64,000 nucleotides of DNA, taken from contig OZ038382.1 of NCBI GenBank assembly GCA_964036045.1, forward strand, positions 80,823,918 to 80,887,917. Direction: 5' to 3'. Below are positions 1-11,141 of this stretch, in pieces (within the stretch, counting starts at the first letter, position 1; each line of letters opens with the position of its first letter). Made by a program: the position numbers and the translations under genes. This DNA comes from Eutreptiella sp. 'Long Island Sound 2002' (Eukaryota > Euglenozoa > Euglenophyceae > Eutreptiales > Eutreptiaceae). The notes beneath the pieces were generated by a model. It was not told where the DNA came from, searched no databases, and was given only the letters and a program-made list of their open reading frames with translations.

Positions 1-275
1 GTAGAGGGCATGCACGGTCACAAATCATTGCTCGCCAAGCCTCACATAGCACTAGGGACACATTTCATCAATTTGGAATCACACGAAAGCGCGACCGTAT
101 CATTTTAATAAACATTTGTGTGTTCAAAAGTGCAAATATATGCAGAATATACCTGTTTTGGGCGTTCTTTGGCACCCTCCGGGTTATTATCTTGGGTAAA
201 GCGCATGCACGGGCACAAACCATTGCTTGCCTAGCCTCACAGGGCACTACGGACAAACTTGATCGATTTCAAATC
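1..275. repeat. Diverged 195-bp tandem repeat (window starts inside it)
   Basis: Bases 1-80 and 196-275 align without gaps at an offset of 195. Both contain GCATGCACGG, CATTGCT and AGCCTCACA-type blocks, with scattered substitutions. Only one full period and part of a second are inside the window, so the array may continue to the left. The short open frames here look like chance. Confidence 0.6.
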
Positions 276-1226
276 TAGTGACATCACAAGGACATCACCG
301 TATTTACCGTTTATGGCCCATAAGTGAAAAAATGGGCAAAACTGGCGGTAATTTGGGTTTATCGCGGCATCCCGTAATGCAATTGGCGTTTTTTCAATTC
401 ACCAGCTACATAAAGTCGTATTTTACCAATATGCGCTATCTAAATCACGTCAGATGCGCACGAATTTGGGACAAATCACCAAGAATTCGGGAAAATTGCG
501 ATCGTGGCAGTTTTTGGACAGTTCAATTACGGGATTCCGGTACCTCATACAATTCTAGCTGGCTGTGGTGTCCTGTCCTGCTGCCTTGTTTGGCTTGATT
601 CCTGTGTTTGTTTGGTTTCTCCTACTTGAAAAACCGCTGCAAAATTTGTTAAAATCTTTTTTCGGCTTTTGAAAATAAAATAGAATTATACACTACCCAG
701 CGCACGCATACTCGCACACTTGCAGGCAGCAAGACCATGTCTGCTTCACTGCCTTACATGTTACCCCGCGAACGTTGCGGTGTCCTGGATGGTATCGCCT
801 TGGTGGTCTCGGTGTCCTGGACTTGACGCCACGTTATGTCCACCTGCAGCAAAAGGGAGGGAGAAGTGTCGGGGATGGGGCAGGGGCGGGAGGATAAGGT
901 ACATGGTGAACAAAAGAGGGCGTGAGGGAACAAGTACAGGGGCGCGGTGTGCTAGGAAAAAACTTTTTTCTCAGGTTTTACGCGTTGCTCGCGACGCAGT
1001 CTCCTATATGTAGACGGCTTGTTAGACCACGGGACGGACAGCGTTATGTTCCTATCAGCGTTACGGGGCTTAAGTGGCTAGTTATTTGTCTATTTCAAAA
1101 TTTCTGACGTCGTCTTTTAACGCATTTTGCCGCGCGCTTTTTCCCCTAAGCTTTTCTTATGCTATTTAGCTTTAATTTCAGCTATTTAGAAAGTTTTTCT
1201 GTCGTGCTTTACTCATGTTTTTATTT
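276..1226. other. No gene seen
   Basis: This stretch has only short, mutually inconsistent open frames. A pyrimidine-rich AT segment lies around 600-690 and a G-rich segment around 840-900. No coding signal, RNA gene or named repeat was recognised. Confidence 0.5.
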
Positions 1227-1880
1227 CTATCTCGCAACAAGGTGCAGCGCGCGCGACACCTTAGTGAGTTGAGGGAATGAGGGATTAGCATAGCACAACC
1301 CGGTCAACTTCCAATAGAAGCGGTAGGCATTATTCAGATACCGTGACCAATGGAGGTGCATAATGTGCTGCTCTTTACTCGTGAACAGTTCAACCTGTAC
1401 ATCATTCAGGTCTACCCGCAGGGCGACCAGTCCATTTTCCAGGACGGGCCGCAACAACTGATAGTTTTCAGTTCGATAAGACGAATTCACGTAGGGCATA
1501 TCGGATTCTTCTCGTCCTGACAGCTCCAGAGGGACAGAGGGAAGGCCACTGCCAAATTCTCAGTGAAGGGCATAGGGTCGTTGCAAAAACAACAGTTGTA
1601 CCCCGGGGTTACGGCGCAGAGAATCTGTGCTGATGACAATGTCAAAGGCGTCTGTGTCCAGCAATTTGCCGTGCTGTGTCTTCTGGTCGTCACCCAGACA
1701 AACAGTCACACCGACCCCCCTCAGAGAATTGATGGTCCAACCATCCCCAACCCCTATGGCCACAATTTTGGTTTTCCTTATCTTGGCCTGTTCGAGCAGT
1801 CTGCCGGGCACGATTGAAAGCGTAGCGCCCGTGTATAAGACACCCTTGTAGACCTGGTCACCGATTTCACAGTGATCCAG
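1227..1880 (-). pseudogene. Element A pol fragment: protease remnant and methyltransferase-like domain
   Basis: Reading down from 1880, a retropepsin-like segment shows V-L-Y-T-G-A-T-L-S-I-V. The catalytic Asp of the usual DTGA is Tyr (a GAC to TAC change). It continues to about 1560 through a segment matching the post-active-site part of the element C protease (DAFDIVISTD against EAFDFVLGTD). After a frameshift, 1499-1227 carries the domain that follows protease in element C: TEDYQLL, then VELFTS, then YANPSF. The frame ends just after YANPSF and before any reverse transcriptase. Established knowledge: retropepsins need the DTG/DSG Asp. Inference: inactive. Confidence 0.8.
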
Positions 1881-2051
1881 AGAGCCGAATCCTCATCCTC
1901 GGAGCCGCCCCCCCATCCCTCTTCAGGGATCTTGACCTCAACCCCAGAGGCCTGCAGGCACTTAGGGTGCCAATTTAGGCGGCGCTTCTTGGCGTTCTCG
2001 CTGCTCTTGTCGGCGCCACCAGCGCTGGGGGTGCAGGGGGCTGCCCGTTTC

Positions 2052-4170
2052 TCAGCCTGACGGCTCACCCTTAGGTGTGGGGTTGGCTGCTCCTCTTCCA
2101 TCAGTGGGGCGGGCTGAGGACCTTCGTCCTCCACGGTTACCCTTCCCCTTAGAACCTCGAGGGTTAGGCCCCCCCTCTTCGGCTCCTCCGCCCTTACCGG
2201 CGGTCTCACGCCGCCTTCCTTCCGCTTTCTTGAGTATTTCGGATTTGCAGCGTTTGATGTGGCATTCATCCTCATAATGCCTCCTCTTGCCGCAAAATCC
2301 GCATGTTATCGTGCAACGGAAATGGTTTTGGTGCTTTACCTCCTGACCATCCTTCGTTTTCTGCGTGCGGTTCAGCTGGAGCATGCACGCACTTCGCCCA
2401 TCACAGTCGGGCGCGTGGCGGGGTCCACCCTTATTGTCCGTAGAACGACAGTAGAAAAGATTAGGGGTCGCTTTACCTTTGGAGGAGGGGGTCTCAGTCA
2501 TGTGCTCCAACTTTCCTCACGGCCCTTCCCAGGGTTAGAGTGGGGTTGAGGCGACCTCCCTCCGGGAGACTTCTCAGCAGGGGTCTCCCTTCGCAGATGT
2601 TTGCGCAGATACTTGTCCATGTGGGAGTCATTCTCCCTCTCGATGGCCAACTTGATCAACAGATTGACCAGGTCATCGTAAGAGTGCGTCCGAGCTTTCC
2701 TCTCAGGACGTCTCATTGCAGTTATCCCATGTCCTGGTAGGAATCTTCCTCACTAGCCACAGATGTGGCTCAGTCAGCCCATAGGACGAGGGGATCATGC
2801 GCCCCATGATCCCTTTCAACTGCGCCACGAACTCGGAGATGCGAGCAGCAGTGGGGAATTCGGGGAGAGGGGGCAGCTGCTCAATCTCTGTTCGGACACT
2901 CAGGTCCCTCTCGTAGACTGGATACATTTGCTCCAGTCTTTTCAGGAAATCCCCAGTTGGAGCTCTTCCTGATAGCAGTTTCAACCTGCCCCTGAAGTAA
3001 TTTCTTTTTGCATGACTTTTTGATGAGCCTGCATTTAGTACGGACATCAGCATGTTGCTGGCCCGCCGGCAGCAACAATTCAGAAAGCTCCTCAGCCCAT
3101 TCAGGCAAGGTTTTGGGATCGAAGTCAGGGAGTTGGATCTGGGGGTTCACCGTGGCAATGGCCTTCGTTCCCCTTCCTGGGACGCCTGTGTCACCTGTAC
3201 CACCTGAGAGGGGTGAGGGCCGCCCTGTGGCCAATGGGGCCAGGGCTGACAGACCAAGGCCTTTCATCTCAGCCTCTGTGGTGTCACCTACACTGCAGAC
3301 AGGCATAGTCCTCACACGAGGGTTGAAACGGCTAGGACAGGTGTCCATTGGGGAGCTGCGGATGGCTATGCAGCCCTGGTTAGCAGTTCAACACCTGGGG
3401 AGATAGTAGGTGGAGGCTGCTTCATATCGGAGAGCCCCAACTTCGTCTTGAGTGCTGCTGAAAAGGCACTCAGATCTGGATCCTCATCGCCTGCACCAAG
3501 GACGCGGGATAGCAACTCCATGGTCTCATCTAGACCCAGCTTAGGGGCCGCCATTTGTGGGGGCAAACCTCGATCCACACTCGTAGGCTCGGGTGCCACT
3601 GCCCCTTGGACTGGAGCCAGGCTTCAAGCAGTCATGCTCCTTCGGTTTCTCTGGAGGCGTAGGTTCTCCAGACACCAAGTCCGGTTCCCACTCAGATGAT
3701 TGGGCCGACGAAGACCAGTCCACTTCGCCGTGAGGTATCTCGCACATCTCCTCGCCCCACGTAGCTCCGAATATCGTTCCCAAAGGCGCCTCCCTTCCCT
3801 TTCCTTTCCTTGCTGCTTTTCTCCAGGCCTTGACCTTGGCATTTGCCACTTCAATCCCTGCGGTAGGAGCAGTTTCGGACGGGGGCATCGAGGACACGAC
3901 GGAAGCTAAGGCGGCTGCCACAGCGTCCTTGCCTTCGAGACACCTGAGGTTCGCCCGCGTTAAGCCGGGCGCCTCAGCGCTTGCACTCGGGCAAGCTCCT
4001 TCTGTATATATCTCTTTGATTTCTTCCGCCCCTCTTGTTACTGCAAGTTCTCCTAGAGGACCAGTATCAACGGGTACACCACTTGTAGATGAGGGCCGTA
4101 CTCTCACAGCATCAGTCTTGGATCTGGTGCTTGTGACCGGCACTGTTTTGGCACTGAGACTGACAGACAT
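2052..4170 (-). pseudogene. Element A gag-like polyprotein, frameshifted
   Basis: The start is taken as the ATG at 4170-4168; an upstream GTG at 4176 is also open. The N-terminal part (4170-3541) is low-complexity and charged. Fragments at 3599-3366, 3348-2881, 3053-2703, 2716-2498 and 2510-2052 follow in different frames and line up in order with element C gag. Examples are MYPVYERDLSVRTEIEQLPP against QYPTYETDLSIRAEIQNLPV, and the helical segment before the basic tail. Near 2330-2260 is a CCHC zinc knuckle (CGFCGKRRHYEDEC), preceded by a second Cys/His cluster also present in C and D. The tail is Gly/Lys/Arg-rich, typical of nucleocapsid RNA binding. Confidence 0.8.
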
Positions 4171-4232
4171 CTTCACAGTTCAGGATACAAGTTGTTTTTG
4201 TGTTCTTCGTGTTCTGCTTTAGTCTTCTAGGG

Positions 4233-4248
4233 CCCTCCTCTGGTACCA
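4233..4248 (-). other. Element A primer-binding site, initiator tRNA-Met type
   Basis: On the minus strand this reads TGGTACCAGAGGAGGG. The complement of the 3' end of eukaryotic initiator tRNA-Met is TGGTAGCAGAGGATGG, so the first 13 bases differ at one position. It lies directly inside the proposed LTR edge and about 63 bases before the gag ATG, where a minus-strand primer site should be. Confidence 0.6.
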
Positions 4249-4984
4249 GAAAAGGTTTGTGGTTTGCTCTCACTTGTGTTTGTTCCTTGTATATGTTTTT
4301 GAAAACCTTGCTGATTTTGCACAACTCAAAATGAAGTCCGGACAGAGGTAATGTAGAGCAAGTCCAGGCACGAAATGAATCAAATCAGGATAAGTCCTTC
4401 CACAATCAGAACATGTGTAACAAAGAAGGGCTGCGTATAGACAAATGTACATCTACATACAAAGCTCCAAAGGTTTATAAACAAAAAAGATGATTTCATG
4501 TGAAACATGGCATGACTCAGGCCTCCAAGATAGCACCAAGCACTGCATGTGCATTCATTTGGATGAAACGGAGTAGGTTGGGAATCTGGGGCATGGGAGT
4601 TAGGCCAGACACAGGATATGGCTGTAACTGAATTCAGAAACAGTTACAAAGTAGAACCAGAATAAGTGGTAGGATCAATTGAGTATAGGGGTCTTGAGGC
4701 GGGGGACCACTAGGCTTAACCTACGAGGCCTTGGGCATGAAGTGCCTACTTTATTTCAGTATAACCTCCATGAAGGAAGATACCTCCGCTCTGTTGAGTG
4801 GTAGGGGTGGGCTTCATGGGGGGCTAGGGTTATAACCCTACTTACTTTGAGAAGGTGTACTTCGAAACTTCAAAAGAAAGACAACAATGATTAAGTTAGT
4901 CTCAACATCAACAAAAGTTTTTTAAGGGGGGGCTGTGCCTGGATCAAGTCCCCGAAGAGGGACATGGTAGTGACTTTTTCTTAC
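4249..4984 (-). repeat. Element A 5' LTR (proposed)
   Basis: On the minus strand the segment begins AGTAAGAAAAAGT (4985-4973), as does the 3' LTR of element C, and ends ...CCTTTTC directly before the primer site, as C ends ...CTTTC. The interior is too diverged to align by eye. Boundaries are good to one or two bases at best. No partner 3' LTR is present because the element is truncated. Confidence 0.5.
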
Positions 4985-7639
4985 TGAGGGCCTCTCACGG
5001 GGCGCCCTCCCAGCCTGTGGCAAGGGTGGATTGGGGGAGCCACTGCCGGCCTTGTGGGAAGTCCTCCTTGTCTACTTCCGGGGTGTAGGCCTGGGCGGCC
5101 ATGAGGGCCCTGTGTGCCCAGTGCAGGACCCACCACTGGGTGTCCGCTTTGAGGATGTGGACAGCTGGTCGTTGGGGGGGTGCGTTGAGGGTGTCCTCTG
5201 GTGCGACTGCTACTTCCATTCAAGAGGGGTGGAGGTGCGGGGTGGCTGTGCAGCGGAGGGGTTGATCGATGTGCAGGGGGGCTGACGGGGTCTTTGAGGC
5301 TTTGCGGTGGTGGGGGCATCGCTGGGATGGTGATCGGGTCCTAGTGGTTCTTCGTGGGCGGTGAGGGTGTAAAGGGCGGCGGTGATGATGTGCTGGGCCT
5401 GTTCCTCCTGGACGATGTGGCGCTCCGTGCCGAAGTCTTTAGGTAAGTGGGCTGTGGGGTGGACAGGGGTTGTGGGCTACAGTGCTTTGTTGGGCCTTTT
5501 CCCCCCCGTCCGTGGCCTGCGACCTTCCGTCCCCCGGGATGTGTTGGTGATGATTATTTTGGTTGGGGCGGTCCAAGGGCGAGTGAATCTACGCCGCCCA
5601 GGGGGATGGCGTGTTCCCTGGACCTGTTGGGCAGGATGTATATGCCTGGGTCCCCTGGCACTGTGCCCAGGTACATGTTGCCCGATATGGTCGGGGCCAG
5701 GAGTGGTTGGCGCAGAGGTGAGGTGCACGGGGTCGAGCAGGGAGGGTCTTGGTGCTCACAACGGGAGTGGTCGACGTCGTATAGGGTGATGTGCACAGCG
5801 ATGGGTCTGATTGCGCGCTGTAGTTTATGGGGTCGGATGACGTTGAGGCACGCCACCGCCCGTGTATGAGAGCGCCCCTCGCTGATCCACACGGTGTCCG
5901 TCCGTGATGCCGCCGCACTCAGGCAGTCCGTGATGATGCCCCTGACTCTGCGGTTGTGGGTGGTATTGGACACCCTGGTGGGGGGGGGCGCCTATGCGCA
6001 GAATGGTGTGTTCGTCGTGGAGGGTACGGGCCCAGCGTCTCGCGTCCTGTCGGTGCTCGGCCCCTTGGGCGGGGGTGTGTACGCCTGCGTGTTTGGGCTT
6101 CTTGCTCGGGCGCTCTGCCAAGTTGAAGGGGGTCGGCCGAGAGGGAGGCGTGATGGAGGGTGGAATGCGGGAGGACTCCCCGTGTGGCCCATGTGTACAG
6201 GGTGGTCCTGGCGTTTTCCTCCACCTGTATGGTCTACCGCTGGTTGTTTCGGCGGCGGGTGATGAGGACGTTCCGGGCCGTCATTTCGAACACTTGGGTG
6301 GTGTGGGGGAGGTGGCGTTTGACAGTGATCTCGGCGGCGTCGTTCTTGCGGGTGGTTGTGTGTGGGAACATGTAGCGAGACGCCCACTCGTCCTCAGGGG
6401 CTTCTCCAGTCGTGTCTGGTTTGAGTGGGGGGTGGTGCGGTTTTGGCGTCGGGGGGTTAACTTGAGTTTTCGCGTGGGGCGCTAGATTGATTTCGACCAG
6501 GTATTGTGCGCTCCAGGTCTCCGGGGCCCCCACATGGGCAGTGTTGGGGTCCAGGGGGGGGGGGGGGGTTGGCCCGGGGTGGAGGGTCCTGATATGCCGA
6601 CCAAATGGTGTAGCCTCGTTGGGTGTTGCGGTTTCGGGTTTGGGTCTTGGCTTGCTGGATGGATAGCGTGGCCTTGATGTCCTCCGCTGCCTGTGGGCTT
6701 ATGGGCATGGGTTACTCCCATAACCCTGGGGTGTGTATGCCGTGTGGCGCCTTGGCTATTCCTCTCCTCGGCTGGAGGCTTTGGTGGGTGCGCGTGAGTC
6801 CTAGGTGGTCCTGGAGAAGGTCTGCACGGATGTCCTCCCACCTTTGTTGCCAGGTGTGTGTGTGGTTGCTTGGGGTGGGGTAGGTGATGACGATGGCTTG
6901 CCAGGGGGTGGTGCCCGGGTGTACCGTCATGGGTGTTCATGATTCTTGTGGGGGCATGTGGACTGTGTAGGCAGGGCTTGCCGTTGTGGGGTCTCCCTCT
7001 GTTGCCACAATGGTGACCTCTCCTTGTATGGGGAGGAGGAGGTGGTGGCGGTCTGCTGGCAGTGTCCAGGTGTCGGTGGGTTCGTTGATCCAGTGGAGGC
7101 GGACTGCTTGGAGTCTTGGTGTGATTTCGTCACACCGGAGGGTGCCGTTGTGGACCGCCCATTCCTGTGGTAGGTTTCGATACCCGTTGCGGTCCGGGGT
7201 GCTGCACTTCTCCCGGGGGTGCTCCATCCTAGTGATGGGATGTGCAACAGGCTCCTGGTGGGGGCGTTCCCGTGTGGTTGGTCGGGGCGGTGCTCGGGGC
7301 ATCTCGTCTTCTGGTCGCTGCGGGGCCTTCGCTTCTTGCAGTCGTGCGCTGATGGTGGCAAAGATGTCGTGGAGGGCGGGCGAGTCGGGGGGTCTGTGGT
7401 GCCGGATCGCTCCAGGTGAGGTAGTAACCCGTCGATTTCCCGGGCTGCTGTTGGATGGTGATGGTGGTGGTGCCGTTGTCCTCAGGCGTCCATCGCTGAA
7501 GTGTTGTGGTCCAGGGGGAGGAGGGTGATACTGTGGTGATGTTTCCAGCTGTGGAACGCAAGGAGGGCGTGGAAGCCGTGCCGGGTGTCCCGGGTTGGCG
7601 GGGGTACGTTGTGGCTGCAGCCTTCAGGAAGGTGTCCAT
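4985..7639 (-). pseudogene. Broken minus-strand gene, function unknown, Pro/Thr/His-rich
   Basis: Successive minus-strand frames join into one long reading: 7639-7229, 7302-6937, 6930-6712, 6708-6457, 6533-6234, 6224-5919, 6121-5825, 5973-5554 and 5219-4995. Several joins stay in frame and are broken only by single stops (6937, 6712, 6234). Others change frame at G-runs (about 6555-6570 and 5981-5989). The residue mix is protein-like where the frames join, with ordinary stretches such as WQQRWEDIRADLLQDHLGL and EDEWASRYMF. I recognise no family, catalytic motif or membrane segment. It could be an accessory transposon protein or a decayed host gene. Homopolymer frame changes may be sequencing errors. 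Confidence 0.45.
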
Positions 7640-8041
7640 GGTGCTGTAATTGTGTAATAAGCTTTATATTGAGCCTGGGTGCTCAGTTGGTTGCTTATTA
7701 ATCTCTGCTTCTGAAACCCTTGTTGGTTCCATTTTAGCTAGTGGTTCTTTCTGAAACTTTTTTAGATTTTGAAAATTTTTGTGAAAATGAAAATGACAAG
7801 TCCCTACCGACAGCAAAACAGCAACAAGCAAGACAAGTCTCGAGGCACACGTACTCGGTTGATCCCAGTCCAAGTCCGTGCTACTCCTTAACAATACCCC
7901 TAGCCTCGGAATCCAAGTCCACGTTGATATATGAGCTTGTAGATTGAACGAAATGAAGGGATGGCACGAAAGGAGTCCTGAATGAGGAATCAAACAAAAT
8001 AGCTGTAATCAACCTGAGACATTGGGAACGGTTGAGTGGGG

Positions 8042-8074
8042 AAGAGAGAGAGAGGGGGAGAGAGAGAGAGAGAC
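8042..8074. repeat. (AG)n / (GGAG)n microsatellite
   Basis: Almost pure GA dinucleotide repeat interrupted once by GGGGG. Confidence 0.9.
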
Positions 8075-8199
8075 ATTGGATTGGATCAATTGGACATCAT
8101 CTGTGATTTTAGCAGCTGTTTTTTCCCCAACTTCAAAACGTCAGCGAAAGGAGGATTTTCGCGGGGGATGATGTATTCTTTTGGTTGCTACGGCCCCAA

Positions 8200-8930
8200 A
8201 ATAGGGGGGGGGGGGTCTTCCTACCCGGCTTTTGTCCAAAAATATCAAAAACCCTGAAATTTGGCTTGCTTTGGGTTATTTTTGCCTACTCTGGGCTGGT
8301 CCTGCAGAACAGTGCTGCACACCAGTGTACCTGCCTATAGAGGACTTTCGACAGAAATTGCCCTTTTGTTTGGATTCTCTTGCCCCAAAACACTGATGAG
8401 GGGGTTCTTCCCACCCGAGCTTTCTCCTAAACCATCAAAAACCCTGGAACTCGGCCTATTTTGGAGTACTTTTGTCTGTTGTGGGGTGGTGCTATAGAAC
8501 AGTGCTGCACACCAGCGTATCTGTATCCTATAGTATAGGCACAAAAATACCATGAAAAGAGGTTTTGTACCCAAAAAGACCAAAGGAAACCTTTTTTCCT
8601 TAATTCTGCACGCTCAGAAAAAGAGAGGGGCGTTCCTCCTACCCGATTGTTCTCCAAAAATACACTATTCTTTGGCGAAAACAACTGCAAACACGTTTCA
8701 GTGGGTCCTTCCCTGACGGCGGTGGTCGTCAATGATCTCACAAACCGTTCGTGCAGTCTTTCGGCAAAAGTTTGGCAATTGTTCGCCATTTTTCGGCCAA
8801 AACTAATTTTTTTTTGTGCTGGCGGCCCTGCAACCCCTCATATGTTGCTCCAATACAACTGCAATCACGTTTCAATGGGTCCGTCCCCGACCACGGCGGT
8901 CGTCAAAGATCCTACAAAACGTTCATGCAT
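8200..8930. repeat. Diverged tandem repeats, about 174-190 bp period
   Basis: The block around ATCAAAAACCCTG and GAACAGTGCTGCACACCAG occurs at 8244/8307 and again at 8434/8497, an exact offset of 190. A third partial copy starts near 8637 (CCTACCCGATTGTTCTCCAAAAA). A second block starting CAACTGCAA.CACGTTTCA is repeated at 8682 and 8856 (offset 174) with GTCGTCAA.GATC.. .ACAAA in both. The period is near nucleosome length. Confidence 0.7.
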
Positions 8931-9254
8931 TTAAATCCAAGGAACCACCAACGGTAATGAAAACAAAGGACGATCGCAACAAGCCGCACCACTCTGACCA
9001 TCTGAGCATCTGGTTCTCTCAATCAGTTCAACATCGCACAAAGTGCATAACGAACACAGAGCTCAGGCATCTGCACTTCCAGAGATATGATCCTGCCGTA
9101 TTCACAAACACAGCAATAAATTTAAATCACCAAACTCTAAACAGCACAAAGTTCTTTTTTTGGAGAGGTGAAAAAACAAAAGACATATATGCAGGCGCTG
9201 CTAATAGGGCCGGTACATCGGAAAACCAAAGGGCTGCATGCTGCTCATCGTCGA

Positions 9255-9463
9255 TCAAAGCTGCTGCATGGGCTGCATGGGCATATGGAGCTGGTGCATG
9301 TTCATTGCTGGCATTGGCATGGCCACGGGCATGGCAACTGGCATGTTCATTTGCAAAGGACCCATATGCTGCTGCTGCTGCTGCTGCTCCTGGGCCTGCT
9401 GGTGCATCTGCTGGTGCTGCTGCTGCTGCTGCACTTGGGTCTGCATCTGCATCTGCAGCTGCA

Positions 9464-9519
<56 letters not shown>

Positions 9520-11057
9520 TGCTGCTCATGCTGAAACACCTGCCCAGGGGGGTTTGGAGACACCTGTTGAGACACTTGAGACACCTGCTGAGACATGTGC
9601 TCTCCTGACTCCCGTTTAACCCTTCCTTTTTTTGGAGTATTTTCACTGTTCTCACCTTGCCCGCGTTTGCGCTTCAGGGGGTTTGTTCGGTTGTTTTGTT
9701 GTTGGGTTGTTTGTTGCAGTGCAGCCAAGAGCCGCTGAACAAGGTCACCCTCTTGCTTTACCCTCTTACTGCCTGTCTCTTCCTTCTTTGGCTGTTTGCT
9801 TGGTGGGCTGTTGTTATTATGGCCTTTTGATTTAGGTTTTGGTTTCAGTTTTGGTTTCGGTTTTGGTGGTGGCTTTGCGGTTCAATTCCGTTTCGGGTTC
9901 GGTTCCGGTTTCCCATTGGTATTGACAGATTCCTTCTGCATCGCTGTGGTACTGAGGTTTGTGATCTCAGGGAGACCTGTGCTCCGCCGACTGTCCTCAT
10001 ATGCCAGTTCACGCTTGGCCTGGTGCAGACCGCAGGACTGACACCTCAGAGGAAACTGGAACAAAATGCACTGCCCGGAATACAAACCTTCCATCCAGGT
10101 CTTCCCTGCCTCACAGCCCTGCTTGTCAGGCAGGGCAATTTCTCTGAGGCTGGATTCTGAAAACCGCAGAAGGGATCTGAAGTCTGCCTGCCCTGCCGTA
10201 CAGCAAAATGCACAGACGCCGACAACATCCCAGGAAGCCGGATTAATAGGAATCACGGCTAATACTAAAACAGTGACGCCCCGTTCAAGCTGGACTGTCC
10301 ACCTGCCTGGGAACAGGGGCTGCCCTTTTCGCGACAGACCGAAACAACGCAAAGTGGGCCTGCACAACAATTGGGTGGGCAGCAGAACCGAAGCATCGCT
10401 TAGGCCGTCATACATCTGCACAGTGTCACCGTGCTGCAGGTCACTCCAGGTCACACAGAGTTTGCTGATCCAACAGCTATCGTCGGGCACGAATGGTGCA
10501 TTTTGCGAATTCGAGAATGGTACAGCAGCAAAAAAAATTAATGCCTGGACACAACGTTGGCAGCATCCATTGCTTTTCAACTGGCAGAAACACAGTGTCA
10601 CCTGGTGACAGTGACAGAGGGGTTGCGCTGTACCGAATTGTGTCAGGAGTATGCATTATGCAAAAATGACTGGCCTCTCGGCCCAAGCACACAAGATAAA
10701 TCATTAGCACGCTCTCCATGTTAGCCAGCTGAGAGGGGACCGGACGATCTGAGAGCGTTATCACTTGGGGAGCACCGGGGCAAGCCATTCCGAGCACAGG
10801 GAAAATCTGCTGAAGATGCTTGATGATGTCGGCAGCAGGGACTCCACAGGCCCTTGAACCGCCAGTCACGTCGTACTACAGACTTCTGCCCAATTTTTGA
10901 ATTGCGTCAATCAGGGGCTTCATAAACGCCAGCAGCACCCCATTGGCTCTCTTCAATGGATCCTGTGGACGACAGAAGTGGAGAGAGATGCAGAGGGGTA
11001 CTGAAAATATCAGCATGAATACGTTCCAAAATCTACCCCAACCCATAAACTCTGAAA
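9255..11057 (-). pseudogene. Interrupted gene: hydrophobic N-terminal segment, Cys-rich middle, KP repeats, NLS-like and poly-Gln C-terminus
   Basis: One reading frame runs from the ATG at 11046 down to about 10535, broken by TAG at 10878-10876. It then changes frame in a T8 homopolymer (minus strand, about 10532-10539) and runs from about 10530 to 9255, broken by TGA at 9884-9882. Visible features in order are a hydrophobic segment (FWNVFMLIFSVPLCISLHF), a Cys-containing region with CxxC-type pairs, a Lys-Pro repeat, basic patches (KRKRG, PKKGRVKRE), about 20 consecutive Gln, then a Gln/Met-rich tail. Before the ATG the minus strand reads CTAATCTTTCAG, a good 3' splice acceptor with a branch-like CTAAT. 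This may therefore be a downstream exon of the gene at 12727-11142. No family recognised. Confidence 0.45.
9369..9530 (-). repeat. CAG/CTG trinucleotide repeat (poly-Gln coding on minus)
   Basis: Runs of CTG on the plus strand at about 9369-9390, 9415-9431 and 9463-9527 are interrupted by CAT, TTG and CTC units. The longest nearly pure run is about 20 codons of CAG on the minus strand. The repeat keeps the frame of the Gln-rich tail. Confidence 0.9.
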
Positions 11058-11141
11058 GATTAGCAACATTAGCAAGAAATGGCCAAAAATAGTAAATCTA
11101 TCACAAGCCAAGGGATGTGGTGGCAAGAAGGTGGTATACCG

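Larger units (their letters stand above)
1227..4984 (-). mobile_element. Element A: decayed Ty3/gypsy-type LTR retrotransposon, 3'-truncated
   Basis: On the minus strand the order is 5' LTR (4984-4249), primer site (4248-4233), gag (4170 to about 2052), protease and a methyltransferase-like domain (about 1880-1227). Reverse transcriptase, integrase and the 3' LTR are missing. The proteins are recognisably related to elements C and D further right but far more diverged. Several frameshifts and a mutated protease active site mark it as dead. Its LTR edge abuts the unknown broken gene at 4985-7639, so it probably inserted at the 3' end of that gene. Confidence 0.85.
7640..9254. other. Noncoding stretch with simple and tandem repeats
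   Basis: No convincing gene. It contains an (AG)n microsatellite at 8042-8074, a run of G at about 8202-8211, and the tandem repeats listed separately at 8200-8930. The AT-rich segment 7740-7800 has short open frames only. Confidence 0.55.
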
